Assembly: GCF_002294995.1 (NCBI RefSeq)
Contig: NZ_NSGF01000008.1
Coordinates: 186,001-250,000 of the forward strand
Direction of reading: 5' to 3'
From: Mesorhizobium sp. WSM3860
GTDB lineage: Bacteria > Pseudomonadota > Alphaproteobacteria > Rhizobiales > Rhizobiaceae
Length of the DNA: 64,000 bases
Shown here: in pieces, positions 7,916-20,100 of the stretch
How positions within the stretch are numbered: position 1 is the first letter of the stretch
Layout of the letters: each line of letters begins with the position of its first letter
Made by a program: the position numbers and the translations under genes
Notes under the pieces: generated by a model
What the model saw: only the letters and a program-made list of their open reading frames with translations
Database searches by the model: none
What the model was told of the DNA's origin: nothing

Positions 7916-9358
7916 TCACGGGTCGAGCCATGGCGTGGTGTCCTCTACAGCCGTGCCGGCATTTGCCGGATCGGACGGACGGCGCGCAACGAAGCGGCCG
8001 AAACCAGCTTGCGCCTGCAGCTTTCCGCCCGCGATCAGCGGCTCACCGCGCAGCAGCACGGTGACCGGCTTGCCCGTCACCACCTTGCCTTCGTAAGGCG
8101 AAAAGTCGACGCGCGAATGCAGCATTTCGTGGCTGATGGTCCACTTGTGTGCAGGGTCCCAGAGCGCGAGATCCGCGTCCAGGCCAACGGCGATGCGACC
8201 CTTGCAGTGTTCGAGACCGTAGATCGCGGCGGCATTGCGCGAGGTCAGATCGAGATATCGCTGCAGCGTCAGCCGACCGGTCAGCAGCCCTTCGGAAAAC
8301 AGCAGCGGCAGCCTGGTTTCCAGGCCGGGAATACCGCTCAATGTCGTGGTGAAACCTGGCTCCGCCGCCTTGCCGATCTTGTCGGCGAAATAATAGGGTG
8401 AATGATCGGACGACCAGAGGTCGATGCCGCCGTCCGCCAGCAACCGCCAGAGAAGCTCGCGGCTATGCGGCGTACGCGGCGGCGGCGAAAAGACGAAGCG
8501 GGCGGCGTCCCTGCCTGGGCGGTCGAGGTCTGCAGCGCCGAGGAAGATGTATTGCGGGCAGGTTTCGGCCGCGACGTCGACGCCGCGATGACGTGCCCGC
8601 GCGACCTCCTCGGCGGACTGCTGCGACGACACGTGGACGATAGTTATGCGGGCGCCGGTCATCTCCGCCAGCGCCAGAGCCCGATGGGTGGCCTCGCGCT
8701 CCATGATCTCGCTGTGCGCCACGGCGTGGTAGCGCATCTCGGTGCGGCCAAGCTCCATCAGCCGCTGCCGCGTGCGCCGAATGGCGGCATCATTCTCGGC
8801 ATGAACCATGACGATCCAGCCGAGCGTCCTCGCCGTATCGAGCACGGTCAAGAACAGGTCGTCGTCGACCGCGAAGCCCTGGTAGGTCATGAAAAGCTTG
8901 ACCGAAGCGATGCCTTGCCCGGCCAGTTGGCTGAGCTGTGCCTCGACGTTCTCACCGGTTGCCGTCGTCACCACCGCATGGAGGCCGTAGTCGATGATGG
9001 AACGCCCCGCCGCGCAGCCCATCGCCCGCTCGAGCGCGCCCACGGTCGTCATGTCCGGGCCGGGCATGCCGAAGGGCACGATGCAGGTCGTGCCGCCGAA
9101 CGCGGCGGATATGGAGCCCGATTCGAAGTCGTCCGCGTTGCCGGCGGCGCCCCAGACCGGCTGATCGAGGTGGCAGTGGGCATCGATGCCGCCCGGCATC
9201 ACCCACAGCCCCGCGGCGTCGATGGTTTGCGCGCCTCGCAGGCCTCTATCTATCGCGGCGATGCGGCCGTCATCGATGCCGATGTCGCAATCTCGCCAAC
9301 CGTCATCGAGGGCGACGTGTCCGCCCCTGATCACCAATTCATGCAAAGGCGACGCCAT
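7916..9358 (-). CDS. Dihydropyrimidinase/hydantoinase-family amidohydrolase
   Basis: A 480-residue cyclic amidohydrolase that should open a hydantoin or dihydropyrimidine ring to an N-carbamoyl amino acid. All binuclear metal ligands are present: His61 and His63 (GIDAHCHL), the lysine to be carboxylated (Lys154 in SVKLFMTY), His186 (MVHAEND), His242 (VHVSS) and Asp318 (SSDHSPY). Length and motifs match D-hydantoinase/dihydropyrimidinase. It lies 65 bases downstream of the dimethylglycine dehydrogenase-like gene on the same strand, so both are probably one transcript. That pairing hints at a methylated cyclic ureide such as an N-methylhydantoin, which is inference. No carbamoylase is seen nearby. 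Confidence 0.88.
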   Translation of the reverse strand: MASPLHELVIRGGHVALDDGWRDCDIGIDDGRIAAIDRGLRGAQTIDAAGLWVMPGGIDAHCHLDQPVWGAAGNADDFESGSISAAFGGTTCIVPFGMPGPDMTTVGALERAMGCAAGRSIIDYGLHAVVTTATGENVEAQLSQLAGQGIASVKLFMTYQGFAVDDDLFLTVLDTARTLGWIVMVHAENDAAIRRTRQRLMELGRTEMRYHAVAHSEIMEREATHRALALAEMTGARITIVHVSSQQSAEEVARARHRGVDVAAETCPQYIFLGAADLDRPGRDAARFVFSPPPRTPHSRELLWRLLADGGIDLWSSDHSPYYFADKIGKAAEPGFTTTLSGIPGLETRLPLLFSEGLLTGRLTLQRYLDLTSRNAAAIYGLEHCKGRIAVGLDADLALWDPAHKWTISHEMLHSRVDFSPYEGKVVTGKPVTVLLRGEPLIAGGKLQAQAGFGRFVARRPSDPANAGTAVEDTTPWLDP

Positions 9359-9423
9359 GGATGCTCACCACATCGCCATTGAGGCTACGGCGATATCCAC
9401 ACCAGGGCTTTGGCGCGGCACGC

Positions 9424-11844
9424 TCAGGCCCTCAGCCGTTTGCCATCGGGGTCGAAAGGCGGCCGCTCAAGCAACACAGCCTTGTGCGGCTGGCCGAGGA
9501 TCGCAACCGTCACCGCGTCTCCCGATTTCACCGACCCGGCCTTCACATAGCCGAGCGCGAGCGACATGCCGACATGGTAGCCATAGGCGCCGGACGTGAC
9601 CTGGCCGACCGGCGTGCCATCGGGGAGGAAAATCGGCTCGCCGCCGGTGGCGTCGGCGTCCTTCGCCTCGATCGAGATCATGATCAGCTCGTCGCGGGCC
9701 GGCTTCGACGCCAGCGCGGCATAGGCGTCGCGGTTGAGGAAGTCGCCCTTGTCCATCTTGATCAGGCGGTCGAACTTGACCTCCTGCGGCCAGTATTCGG
9801 GCGAGTATTCGCGGCCCCAGCTGCCATAGCCTTTCTCCACCCTGAGCGACATCAGCGCGCGCGAGCCGACCGGGCCGCCGCCTTCCTGCCGAGCGGCGTC
9901 GAGCAGTGCGTTGTAGAGCGCGGTCTGGTCCTTCTCCTCGCAATAGAGCTCCCAGCCGAGGTCCCCGGTGAAAGAGACACGCAGCGCAATGACATCGAGG
10001 CCGGCAACGGCGATGCGGCGCGACGCCATGAAAGGAAACGACGTCGTCGTCAGGTCGTCATTGGTCAGGCGCTGCAGAACCGCGCGCGATTTCGGCCCGG
10101 CGACGTTGAAGCCGCACATATCCTCGGTGCGGGAGCGGAACGTCGTGCCCTCAGGCAACGGCACCATCTGGAAGAAACGCTGGTGATAGCGCTCGGCCAT
10201 GCCGGAGCCGAAGACGCGATACTCGTCCTCCGCCAGCTTGGTGACGGTGAAGTCGCCGGCGATGCCGCCGCGCTTGCCGATCAGCGGCGTCAGACAAGAT
10301 CGTCCGGCCTGCGAGGGGATCTTGTTGGCGAAGAGCGCGTTCAGCCAGGCCTCGGCGCCCGGCCCCTTCACCTCGTATTTGGCGAAGTTGGAGATGTCGA
10401 TGATGCCGACATGGTCGCGCAGCATGCGCGCCTCGCGGCCGACCGGATGCCACCAGTTCTGCCTGGTGAAGCCGATCGTCTCCTCGCGCTGCTCGCCGTC
10501 GATGGAAAACCACAGCGGATGCTCCCAGCCGAAGTTCAAGCCGAACACCGCGCCGTTTTCCTTCTGCATGGAATAGGCCGGCCGTGTGCGCACCGGCCGG
10601 CCCGCCGCGCGCTCCTCGTTCGGGAAATGGATCTTGAAGCGATGGCTGTACTGGTCCTGCACGCGCGCCTTGACGAAGTCCTTGCCTGCCCACTGGCCGA
10701 AGCGGGCGAGATCCCAGCCGAACATGTCGAGCGTCGGCTCGCCCTCGATCATCCACTCCGCCGCCAGGCGCCCGAGACCGCCGGACTGCGAGAAGCCCGG
10801 GATGATGCCGGCACAGCAGAAGTAGTTGCGGAGTTCCGGAACGGGGCCGAACAGCGCGGCGCTGTCCGGCGACCAGATCATCGGGCCGTTGATCACCCGC
10901 CTGACGCCGGCCGTGCCGACCGCAGGCACGCGGGCGATGGCGCGCATCATGTTCTCCTCGATGCGTTCCAGATCGTCCGGGAACAGCTCGTGGCCGAAAT
11001 CCTGGGGCGTGCCGTCCTCGGCCCAGAATTTCATTGCCCGCTCATAGGCGCCGATCAGCAGGCCGAGGCCTTCCTGGCGCAGATAATATTCGCCGTCGCG
11101 GTCGGCGACCGAAGGCAGGCGCCGGCCCATCGAGGCGATCTCGGGGATCGTCTCGGTGACGAAATATTGGTGCTCGGTCGGAATGAGCGGCAGCGACAGC
11201 CCGGCGAGAGCGCCGACCTCACGCGCCCACAGGCCGGCGGCGTTCACCACCCATTGCGCATGGACGTCGCCCTTGGTGGTGCGCACGATCCAGCTTCCGT
11301 CCGGCTGCTGCTCGGTTCCGGTCACCGCCGTGAACCGATGGATCTCGGCGCCGCGCTGACGCGCGCCGGCCGCGTAGGCGGCCGTCACGCCCGAGGGATC
11401 GACATTGCCGCCTTCAGGTTCATACATGATGCAGCGTATGCCGTCGAAGTCGACGAGCGGGTGCAATCGCTCGGCCTCGGCCCGGTCGACCTCGTAGAAG
11501 TTCATCTTGTAGCGGCGCGCCTTGGCCTCCTGCAGCCGAAGCTGGTGTTCGCGCGCCTCGGTCTGGGCGAGATAGAGCGATCCCGGCTGGAAGATGCCGC
11601 AGCCCTGGCCCGTCTCCTTCTCGAGCTCCTTGTAGAGCGCCATCGTGTAGTGTTGCAGGCGGCTGATGTTGGTCGAGTCGTGCAGGCCGTGGATGTTGGC
11701 CGCGGCATGCCAAGTCGAGCCGGACGTCAGCTCGTCGCGCTCGAAAAGCACGACGTCGCTCCAGCCGTGCTTGGTCAGGTGGTAGAGGATCGAGCACCCG
11801 ATCAAGCCGCCGCCGATCACAACAGCCTGGGCATGGGTCCGCAT
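9424..11844 (-). CDS. Dimethylglycine/sarcosine dehydrogenase-like FAD enzyme with GcvT domain
   Basis: An 806-residue flavoprotein that removes an N-methyl group from dimethylglycine, sarcosine or a similar secondary/tertiary amine. An N-terminal DAO-type FAD domain has the dinucleotide motif VVIGGGLIGCS and the SGSTWHAAA motif; His46 is the expected covalent FAD site. It is followed by the FAO_M linker and a C-terminal aminomethyltransferase (GcvT and GcvT_C) domain that would pass the one-carbon unit to tetrahydrofolate. This matches the dimethylglycine/sarcosine dehydrogenase length of 800-870. It is the first gene of a two-gene minus-strand unit with the hydantoinase, and diverges across a 500-base gap from the ABC transporter operon. 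The exact substrate is uncertain because many family members act on other N-methyl amines. Confidence 0.87.
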   Translation of the reverse strand: MRTHAQAVVIGGGLIGCSILYHLTKHGWSDVVLFERDELTSGSTWHAAANIHGLHDSTNISRLQHYTMALYKELEKETGQGCGIFQPGSLYLAQTEAREHQLRLQEAKARRYKMNFYEVDRAEAERLHPLVDFDGIRCIMYEPEGGNVDPSGVTAAYAAGARQRGAEIHRFTAVTGTEQQPDGSWIVRTTKGDVHAQWVVNAAGLWAREVGALAGLSLPLIPTEHQYFVTETIPEIASMGRRLPSVADRDGEYYLRQEGLGLLIGAYERAMKFWAEDGTPQDFGHELFPDDLERIEENMMRAIARVPAVGTAGVRRVINGPMIWSPDSAALFGPVPELRNYFCCAGIIPGFSQSGGLGRLAAEWMIEGEPTLDMFGWDLARFGQWAGKDFVKARVQDQYSHRFKIHFPNEERAAGRPVRTRPAYSMQKENGAVFGLNFGWEHPLWFSIDGEQREETIGFTRQNWWHPVGREARMLRDHVGIIDISNFAKYEVKGPGAEAWLNALFANKIPSQAGRSCLTPLIGKRGGIAGDFTVTKLAEDEYRVFGSGMAERYHQRFFQMVPLPEGTTFRSRTEDMCGFNVAGPKSRAVLQRLTNDDLTTTSFPFMASRRIAVAGLDVIALRVSFTGDLGWELYCEEKDQTALYNALLDAARQEGGGPVGSRALMSLRVEKGYGSWGREYSPEYWPQEVKFDRLIKMDKGDFLNRDAYAALASKPARDELIMISIEAKDADATGGEPIFLPDGTPVGQVTSGAYGYHVGMSLALGYVKAGSVKSGDAVTVAILGQPHKAVLLERPPFDPDGKRLRA

Positions 11845-12344
11845 TTACGTGTTCCTTGTGGCTGTGTGCCGGAGCCGGACGGCCGGGCGACGGGCCGGAT
11901 AACAACAGGGGTTTGTGCTGGCTCTTGTGCCGACAAAATGACCCCACTTTTTCGAACGCCGGCAATGTAGAAAGCTCGGGAAACGACTGTAAAGCCTGCT
12001 ATTGGGGCTGGCTGCTGGTTTTCGAGGCAGTTAAGAGCAAAAAAAACGAGGTCATAGCCACATCAATCTTCGTTTGTAGGCATAGAGGCCGGGTGTAGCT
12101 TTTGGCGGGGAATTGAGCAGCCGCGACCAGCGGCGCCACCAATGGGAGCCACCCGCCATGGACTTGCATTCCGAGCGCGGAGATAGACCGGCCAAACCGG
12201 CATGCCTCCCGCCGTCCATGCGTCTTGACGGTCCGGCGGCGCGGTCGCGCTGCGGCCTTCAAAACCGGTTCCGCACCAGTCGAAAAGACAGCGCCGAAGC
12301 GCCCTGTCCGGCACGCGCATCGCGACAACTCGGAGGTTAAGACC
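11845..12344. promoter_or_regulatory. 500-base divergent intergenic region
   Basis: This separates the divergent dimethylglycine dehydrogenase-like gene and the ABC-transporter operon, so promoters for both must lie here. It contains A/T-rich tracts rare in this window (AAAAAAAA near 12040). Open frames across it show no family similarity. I see no clear riboswitch or operator. The far end carries GGAGG just before the TTG start at 12345. Confidence 0.5.
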
Positions 12345-14018
12345 TTGGACAAGACATCGCATCCCTATATTCCGACACTGCTCGATCAACTTAACGAGGG
12401 CGAGATCAGCCGCAGGGACTTCCTGCGCAAGTCGACGCTGCTCGGGCTTTCGGCCGGCGCGGCCTATGCCATGGCCGGCATCATCGACCCGGCGACGCAA
12501 GCGCGTGCCGGCGACCTGCCGAAAGGCGGCAATTTGCGCATCGGCATGCGCTGCATGGAGATCAAGGATCCGCATCTGGCCGACTTTGCCGAAAAATCCA
12601 ACGTCATCCGCCAAGTCTGCGAATATTTGACCTTTACCGACCGCAACAACATCACTCACCCCTATCTCTTGGAGAAGTGGGACGTCAGCGACGACCTGAA
12701 GACCTGGACGCTGCACATCCGCAAGGATGTGAAATGGCGTGACGGGCGGGCGCTCAACGCCGACGACGTGATCTGGAACCTGAAGCGTGTCAGCGATCCC
12801 AAAGTCGGTTCCTCGGTGTTCGGCCTGTTCACCGGCTATCTGGTCGAGGAGTACGATACCGGCGAGAAGGACGATAAGGGCAATCCGAAGAAGTCGAGCC
12901 GGCTGTGGTCCGACAAGGCGATCGAGAAGGTTGACGACAGCACGGTGCGGCTGAACCTCTTCTCGCCGCAAATCGCGGTCGCCGAACATCTCTTCCACTA
13001 TCCGATGTTCATCCTCGATCCGAAGGACAACGGCGCCTTCGGCCCGAGCGCCAACGGCACCGGTCCGTTCGAGATGGTCGAATACACCGTCGGCAAGGGC
13101 GCGAAGTACAAGGCGCGGACTGATTACTGGGGCGGTGCTGCGCATCTCGACACCTTCGAATTCGTCGACCTCGGCGACAATCCGGGCGCCGGCATCGCGG
13201 CGATGGCGTCCAAGCAGGTCGACGGCCTGTCGGAAGCCGACGCCGTGCAGATCAATTCAATGAAGGCCTTCCCGCATGTCGCGGTCCACAAGGTCGAAAC
13301 GACGCAGACCATCGTCATGCGCATGCATCCCGACGTCGAGCAGTTCAAGGACAAGCGCGTGCGCCAGGCCATGCGCCATGCGCTCGACCGCGACAAGATC
13401 ATCCAGACCGTCCTGCTCGGCGCCGGCACGCCGGCCGAGGACCATCATGTGGCGCCGTCGCACCCCGAATATGCCGCACTGCCCAAATGGCCGCGCGACG
13501 TCGAGAAGGCGAAGAAGCTGATGGCCGACGCCGGCCATGCCGACGGCTTCGAGTTGGATTTGGTGACACGACCGGACCCGATCTGGGAGCTCAACACGAC
13601 ACAGGCGATGGCCGAACAGCTGAAGGACATCGGCATCAAGGCCAACATCAAGTCGCTGCCGAGCGCGCAATACTGGGAAGTGTGGACCAGCGCGCCCTTC
13701 AGCCTCACCGCCTGGGGCCACCGCCCGCTCGCCATCATGACGCTCGGCCTCGCCTACCGCTCCAATGCCGCCTGGAACGAGTCGCATTTCTCGAATGCCG
13801 AATTCGACAAGCTGCTCACCCAGGCCGAGGGCATTCTCGACCCGAAGGAGCGCAGCAAGGTGATGGAGAAGATCGAGCTGATCATGCAGGACGAGGGCCC
13901 GATCGTGCAGCCGTTCTGGCGGATCTTCTCGACCGTCATGGACAAGAAGGTGCAGGGCTTCGAACTGCATCCATCGCAGTACATCTTCGCCAAGGATTAT
14001 GCGGTCGCCTCCGCCTAG
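12345..14018 (+). CDS. Peptide/opine-type ABC transporter substrate-binding protein (Tat-exported)
   Basis: Periplasmic binding protein (family 5, DppA/OppA-like) of 557 residues. The N-terminus has a twin-arginine signal, SRRDFLRKS, followed by a hydrophobic stretch and a cleavage-like ARA. Body motifs typical of SBP_bac_5 include WTLHIRKDVKWRDGRALNADDV and the RQAMRHALDRDKI segment. I chose TTG 12345 as the start because GGAGG lies seven bases upstream and it puts the Tat motif about 24 residues in; longer frames are open but lack a ribosome site. It is the first gene of a ten-gene operon (two permeases, fused ATPase, MFS, SDR, epimerase, deacetylase, amidohydrolase, SDR). Family 5 proteins bind peptides but also many other solutes. 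Confidence 0.88.
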   Translation: MDKTSHPYIPTLLDQLNEGEISRRDFLRKSTLLGLSAGAAYAMAGIIDPATQARAGDLPKGGNLRIGMRCMEIKDPHLADFAEKSNVIRQVCEYLTFTDRNNITHPYLLEKWDVSDDLKTWTLHIRKDVKWRDGRALNADDVIWNLKRVSDPKVGSSVFGLFTGYLVEEYDTGEKDDKGNPKKSSRLWSDKAIEKVDDSTVRLNLFSPQIAVAEHLFHYPMFILDPKDNGAFGPSANGTGPFEMVEYTVGKGAKYKARTDYWGGAAHLDTFEFVDLGDNPGAGIAAMASKQVDGLSEADAVQINSMKAFPHVAVHKVETTQTIVMRMHPDVEQFKDKRVRQAMRHALDRDKIIQTVLLGAGTPAEDHHVAPSHPEYAALPKWPRDVEKAKKLMADAGHADGFELDLVTRPDPIWELNTTQAMAEQLKDIGIKANIKSLPSAQYWEVWTSAPFSLTAWGHRPLAIMTLGLAYRSNAAWNESHFSNAEFDKLLTQAEGILDPKERSKVMEKIELIMQDEGPIVQPFWRIFSTVMDKKVQGFELHPSQYIFAKDYAVASA

Positions 14019-14027
14019 ACCACGTTG

Positions 14028-14056
14028 CGCCCTGTCGGCGACCAGACGGCCGGGCG
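14028..14056 (+). other. Imperfect hairpin between binding protein and permease genes
   Basis: CGCCC (14028-14032) can pair with GGGCG (14052-14056), with a further GTC/GAC pairing inside, between the stop of the binding protein gene and the first permease. No T-run follows. In such positions hairpins often protect the upstream message or cut downstream transcription, giving more binding protein than permease. Weaker than the similar structures at 51083 and 57306. Confidence 0.3.
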
Positions 14057-14095
14057 TTCCTTTCCACTCGCACCCAGAACGGAAACGTCCGGCTG

Positions 14096-15109
14096 ATGGC
14101 AATATTCGTGGCGAAACGGCTGGCGATGATGATGCTCACCATGGTCGCAGCGTCGTTTCTGGTGTTCGCCGTCTGTGAGTTCACCCCGGGCAGCGTCGCG
14201 CGCAAATCGCTCGGGCCGTTCGCGACGCAAGAGCAGGTCGACTTCCTGACCAAGAAGCTGAAGGCCGACGATCCGCTGCTGGTGCGTTACGGGCGCTGGG
14301 CGGGCGTGCTGCTCGGCATCATTCCGGACCCGCTCCAGGACCCGAGCACCGGGCTCAATTTCAAGGATCCGCGCGGCGCGCAGTATTTCGGCAATTTCGG
14401 CTATTCGACGCTGAACAAGCTGCCCGTCAACGACGTGATCTGGAGCCGGCTCGGCAATACGGCGATCCTGGCTGGGCTGGCCTTTCTGCTGATCGTGCCG
14501 CTGTCGATCGTCTTCGGCATCCTGTCCGGCCTGAAGGAAGGCGGCGTGCTCGACCGGCTCTTGTCGGTGATCTGCATCACCTTCACCTCGATCCCGGAAT
14601 TCGCGTCGGGGGTTTTCCTGGTTACGCTGTTCGTCATTCTGTGGCCGGTGCTGCCGGGCACCAGCCCGCTCGACTCGGAAGGCGGATGGTCGGTTCCGTC
14701 ACAGCTCGTGCTGCCGGTCGCGGTGCTCGTCATCTATGATTTCGGCTATGTCGCGCGCATGATCCGCGTGTCGATGATCGGGGTGATGGAAAAGCCCTAT
14801 ATCCGCACCGCGGTGCTGAAGGGAATGAGCACGCGCCAGGTCGTCATCGGCCATGCCCTGCGCAACGCCATGATCGCCCCGTTCACGGTGCTGCTCCTGC
14901 AGATCAATTTCCTGATCAGCGGCGTGGTGGTGACCGAACTCGTCTTCGCCTATCCGGGCTTCGGTCGGCTGCTGCTCGATGCCAGCCTGTTCGGCGACAT
15001 CGCGACCATCGAGGCGGCCACGCTGATCACCGTCGCCATCGCGGTCACGACGCAATTCGTCGGCGATCTCGGTTACATGCTGCTCGATCCACGCATAAGA
15101 TTGCGATGA
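14096..15109 (+). CDS. Dipeptide-type ABC transporter permease (DppB-like)
   Basis: A 337-residue inner-membrane protein with the DppB topology: an N-terminal transmembrane helix (FVAKRLAMMMLTMVAASFLV), a long periplasmic loop, then about five helices. The EAA-type loop is around GMSTRQVVIGHALRNAMIAP. The ATG at 14096 is the natural start, since the first helix begins directly after it. The stop overlaps the next permease start by four bases (ATGA), showing translational coupling. It forms the channel with the following permease for the solute bound by the 12345 protein. Confidence 0.9.
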   Translation: MAIFVAKRLAMMMLTMVAASFLVFAVCEFTPGSVARKSLGPFATQEQVDFLTKKLKADDPLLVRYGRWAGVLLGIIPDPLQDPSTGLNFKDPRGAQYFGNFGYSTLNKLPVNDVIWSRLGNTAILAGLAFLLIVPLSIVFGILSGLKEGGVLDRLLSVICITFTSIPEFASGVFLVTLFVILWPVLPGTSPLDSEGGWSVPSQLVLPVAVLVIYDFGYVARMIRVSMIGVMEKPYIRTAVLKGMSTRQVVIGHALRNAMIAPFTVLLLQINFLISGVVVTELVFAYPGFGRLLLDASLFGDIATIEAATLITVAIAVTTQFVGDLGYMLLDPRIRLR

Positions 15110-15983
15110 GCGCACTGGTCGAGCAGAGAGCGATGGAGGCGACAGCCGTCAAGGCAACGGGCAGGGCACGCCTGAAATGGGCGCGCATCCTGCGTTCGCC
15201 CACAGCCATGGTCGGGCTGTTCCTGGTCGGCTTCTGGGTGGTTGCGGCGATCCTCGCGCCGGTGCTGCCGCTCTATTCACCGACCGAGCAGGATGTCATG
15301 GCGCTGGCCGATCCGACACCGTCGGCGGCGCATTGGCTTGGCGTCGACATTCTCGGCCGCGATGAGCTGTCGCGCCTGATCTTCGGCGCCCGCACCGTGC
15401 TGGTCGTCGCGCCGCTTTCGGTCGCGGTCGCCATGATCGTCGGCATCACGCTCGGCATGATCGCCGGCTGTTACGGCGGCTGGATCGATGCCGTGATCAG
15501 CCGCCTGTCCGACATCATCCTCGCCTTCCCGGTGCTGGTCCTCTACGTCATCCTGATCGCCAATATCGGGCCATCGATAATCAACATCGTCATCGCCACG
15601 ACGATCGCCTCGGCGCCAGGAATCGGGCGAATAACGCGCGGGCTGGTGCTCGGCCTGAAGGAGCAGGAATACATCGCCGCCGCCAGGCTGCGCGCCGAAA
15701 GTACTTTATACATCATGCTGGTCGAGCTGTTGCCCAACTGCCGCGGCATGCTGATCGTCGATGCCTGCCTGCGCATCGGCTACACCATCATCACCATCGG
15801 CATTCTCGGCTTCCTTGGCCTTGGCCTGCCGCCGCCCAATCCGGACTGGGGCGGCATGGTCAAGGAAAGCACGACGGTGCTCAACGTTTGGCCGTTGATG
15901 TCGGTGCTGCCCTCAATCGCCATCGTCAGCCTGGTTCTTGGTTTCAACCTCTTGGCCGACGGCCTGCGGGAGGCCTGGAAGCC

Positions 15984-15987
<4 letters not shown>
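15106..15987 (+). CDS. Dipeptide-type ABC transporter permease (DppC-like)
   Basis: A 293-residue permease with the DppC layout: a cytoplasmic N-terminus, a first helix near residues 30-50 (TAMVGLFLVGFWVVAAILAPV), the HWLGVDILGRDELSRL motif after it, and a transporter core with the typical C-terminal PPPNPDWGGMVKES segment. Its ATG overlaps the stop of the DppB-like gene, and its own stop overlaps the ATPase gene. It partners with the 14096 permease. Confidence 0.9.
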
Positions 15988-18058
<2,071 letters not shown>

Positions 18059-18062
<4 letters not shown>

Positions 18063-19309
18063 CGACGCCAGCTTCACTGGGCCGCCTCTGGCGACAAGCC
18101 GAACGGTCGCGCGCCATCCTGCCGATCATGGCGCGCATCTGCCTGGCCGGCACGGGCAGCGCGATGCTGACGACGGCCGTCTCGCTGGCATTGAGCGCGC
18201 CGGGCATCGACCCTTCCGAAGTGCAATTGGTGCTGACCGCCTATCCGGTCGGATTTCTCATCGGCTGCCTCGTTGCGCGTCCGCTGGTGTCGCGCGTCGG
18301 CCATGAGCGCGCCTTCTTCGCCATAACCGTGCTTGCAAGCCTCGCCGCCTCGGGGTTCGCGCTCACCGATTTCATGCCGGCATGGCTTTGCTTCCGGCTG
18401 CTCGGCGGGCTTGCCATGGCGGCGATGTTCGTTGTCTGCGAAAGCTGGATCAACCTTTATGCAGACCAACACAATCGCGGCAGGCTGTTCTCCATCTACA
18501 TGCTGACGACCGCGGTCGCCGTGCTGTTCGGACAGCTGCTGCTGGAGACCGTCGGCGCGCATTCGCCGCATCTGTTCGGCGTCAGCGCGGCGACCGTGCT
18601 CTTGTCGGCGCTTGCACGGTTTGTCTCCAGACCTTGGCCTGCCCTGCCCGCCGAGCAAACCGAGCCGTCCCTGGCCGATATCCCGGCGAAGGACGAACGC
18701 TATGGCGTCGTCCAGTTGCTGCGTCTCGCTCCGGTAACGGTGGTCAGCATCTTCCAGGCCGGCATCACCAACATGAACATCTTCGTGCTGACGCCGATCT
18801 ACGGCGCCAAGATCGGACTGTCCGCCACCGCCACTGTCGGCCTGGTGACGACCGTCAGCGTTGCCGGCATGCTGGCGCAGACGCCTATCGGATGGCTATC
18901 CGACCGGTTCGACAGGCGCATCATGCTGCTTGTCCAGGGCCTGCTTTCCGTGTCGCTATGCGCGTCGATCGCCTGGCTGGGCAGCGGACCGCTGCCGCTG
19001 CTGTTCCTGCTGTTCTTCCTCTATGGAGCAACCGCGCTCACGGTCTATCCTGTGGCCATCGCCTTCGCCAATTCGCGAATGCACAGCCGGCACATGGTGG
19101 CGGCTTCGGGCACGCTGCTTCTGCTCTATTCGATCGGCAACATCCTGACGCCGGGTCTGGCGGCGGGGCTGATGGAGCGTACCGCGCCGCAGGCCATGCT
19201 GTTCGTGCTCGGCACCGGCGGCATTCTGGTGGCGCTTGCGGCTTGCATCAATCTGCGCCGGCGGCCGGTCGGTGTCGCGGTTGCGCAGCCGTGCGGAGGC
19301 GAGCCGTGA
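18059..19309 (+). CDS. MFS transporter
   Basis: A 416-residue major facilitator protein with about twelve predicted membrane helices and a central hydrophilic loop near residues 195-215 (AEQTEPSLADIPAKDERYG). The motif-A-like RPLVSRVGHERAF and its repeat GWLSDRFDRRIM lie between helices 2-3 and 8-9. It resembles the YcaD/YfkF-type subfamily. Its ATG overlaps the ATPase stop, so it belongs to the same operon. It may export an intermediate or import a second substrate; direction cannot be told from sequence. Confidence 0.82.
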
Positions 19310-20070
19310 ACAGCGCCCTTGCCCACCGTTTGGATGGCAAGTTCGTTCTGATCACGGGCGCCGCGAGCGGCATCGGCGGCGCCATCGCGCGCCGCTGCGC
19401 CGAGGAGGGAGCCTGTATCGCCTGCGCGGATCGGGACGCCGCAGCGACGAAGGCGCTTGCCGCCAGCCTTGGGCCGAGTGCTCTGGCTGTCGACTGTGAC
19501 GTCACCGATCCGGACTCGGTCCAAGATGCTGTCCACGCGACTGCTCAGGCATTCGGCCGGCTGGACGGTCTGGTCCACAACGCCGCGGCTCCCTCGACCG
19601 ACGGCACCGTCGCCGACCTTGCAGTCGACAAGTGGCGGCTGGAAGTCGACGTGAGCCTGACCGGCGCCTTCCTGATCTCCAAATGCGCCGTGCCGCTGAT
19701 GGCATCGAGCGGCGGCGGGTCGATCGTCTTCATCGGCTCGCAATTCGCGCGCGTCGCCGTCGGCAAGGCGGTGGCCTATTGTGCGGCGAAGGCGGGGCTT
19801 GTGCATTTGGCAAAGGCGATGGCGATTGACCATGCGGCTCAGAACATCCGGGTGAACAGCCTGTCGCCGGGAGCGGTCGCGACCGCGCGCCTGCTGCAGC
19901 GCTGGCCCAGTCTGGAGGCGGCCGACAAGGGTCTAGGGCCTGCGCATCTGCTCGGACGAATTGCCGAGCCCGAAGAGATCGCGGCCGCCTGCGCCTTTCT
20001 GCTTTCGTCCGACGCTTCGTTCGTCACCGGCACGGACCTCCTGGTGGATGGCGGCTATGCGGTGCGTTGA
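19306..20070 (+). CDS. Short-chain dehydrogenase/reductase
   Basis: A 254-residue classical SDR with NAD(P)-binding TGAASGIGG (residues 17-25), NAA at 92-94, active Ser145, Tyr158 and Lys162 (YCAAK), and the C-terminal VTGTDLLVDGG. The acidic residue after the second strand (ACADRD) favours NAD over NADP. Start is GTG 19306, overlapping the stop of the MFS gene (GTGA); the frame is open upstream only as a shadow of the MFS gene. It oxidises or reduces an unidentified alcohol or ketone in this catabolic operon. Confidence 0.87.
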   Translation: MNSALAHRLDGKFVLITGAASGIGGAIARRCAEEGACIACADRDAAATKALAASLGPSALAVDCDVTDPDSVQDAVHATAQAFGRLDGLVHNAAAPSTDGTVADLAVDKWRLEVDVSLTGAFLISKCAVPLMASSGGGSIVFIGSQFARVAVGKAVAYCAAKAGLVHLAKAMAIDHAAQNIRVNSLSPGAVATARLLQRWPSLEAADKGLGPAHLLGRIAEPEEIAAACAFLLSSDASFVTGTDLLVDGGYAVR

Positions 20071-20100
20071 ACCAATTTCCAGCATAGGAGGCTCCAAGAC

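Noticed and set aside
9361..11970. Long open frame of about 870 codons on the plus strand
   Set aside because: It is antisense to the dimethylglycine dehydrogenase-like gene. The translation is Arg/His/Leu-rich and lacks family motifs. It arises from the high G+C third-position bias.
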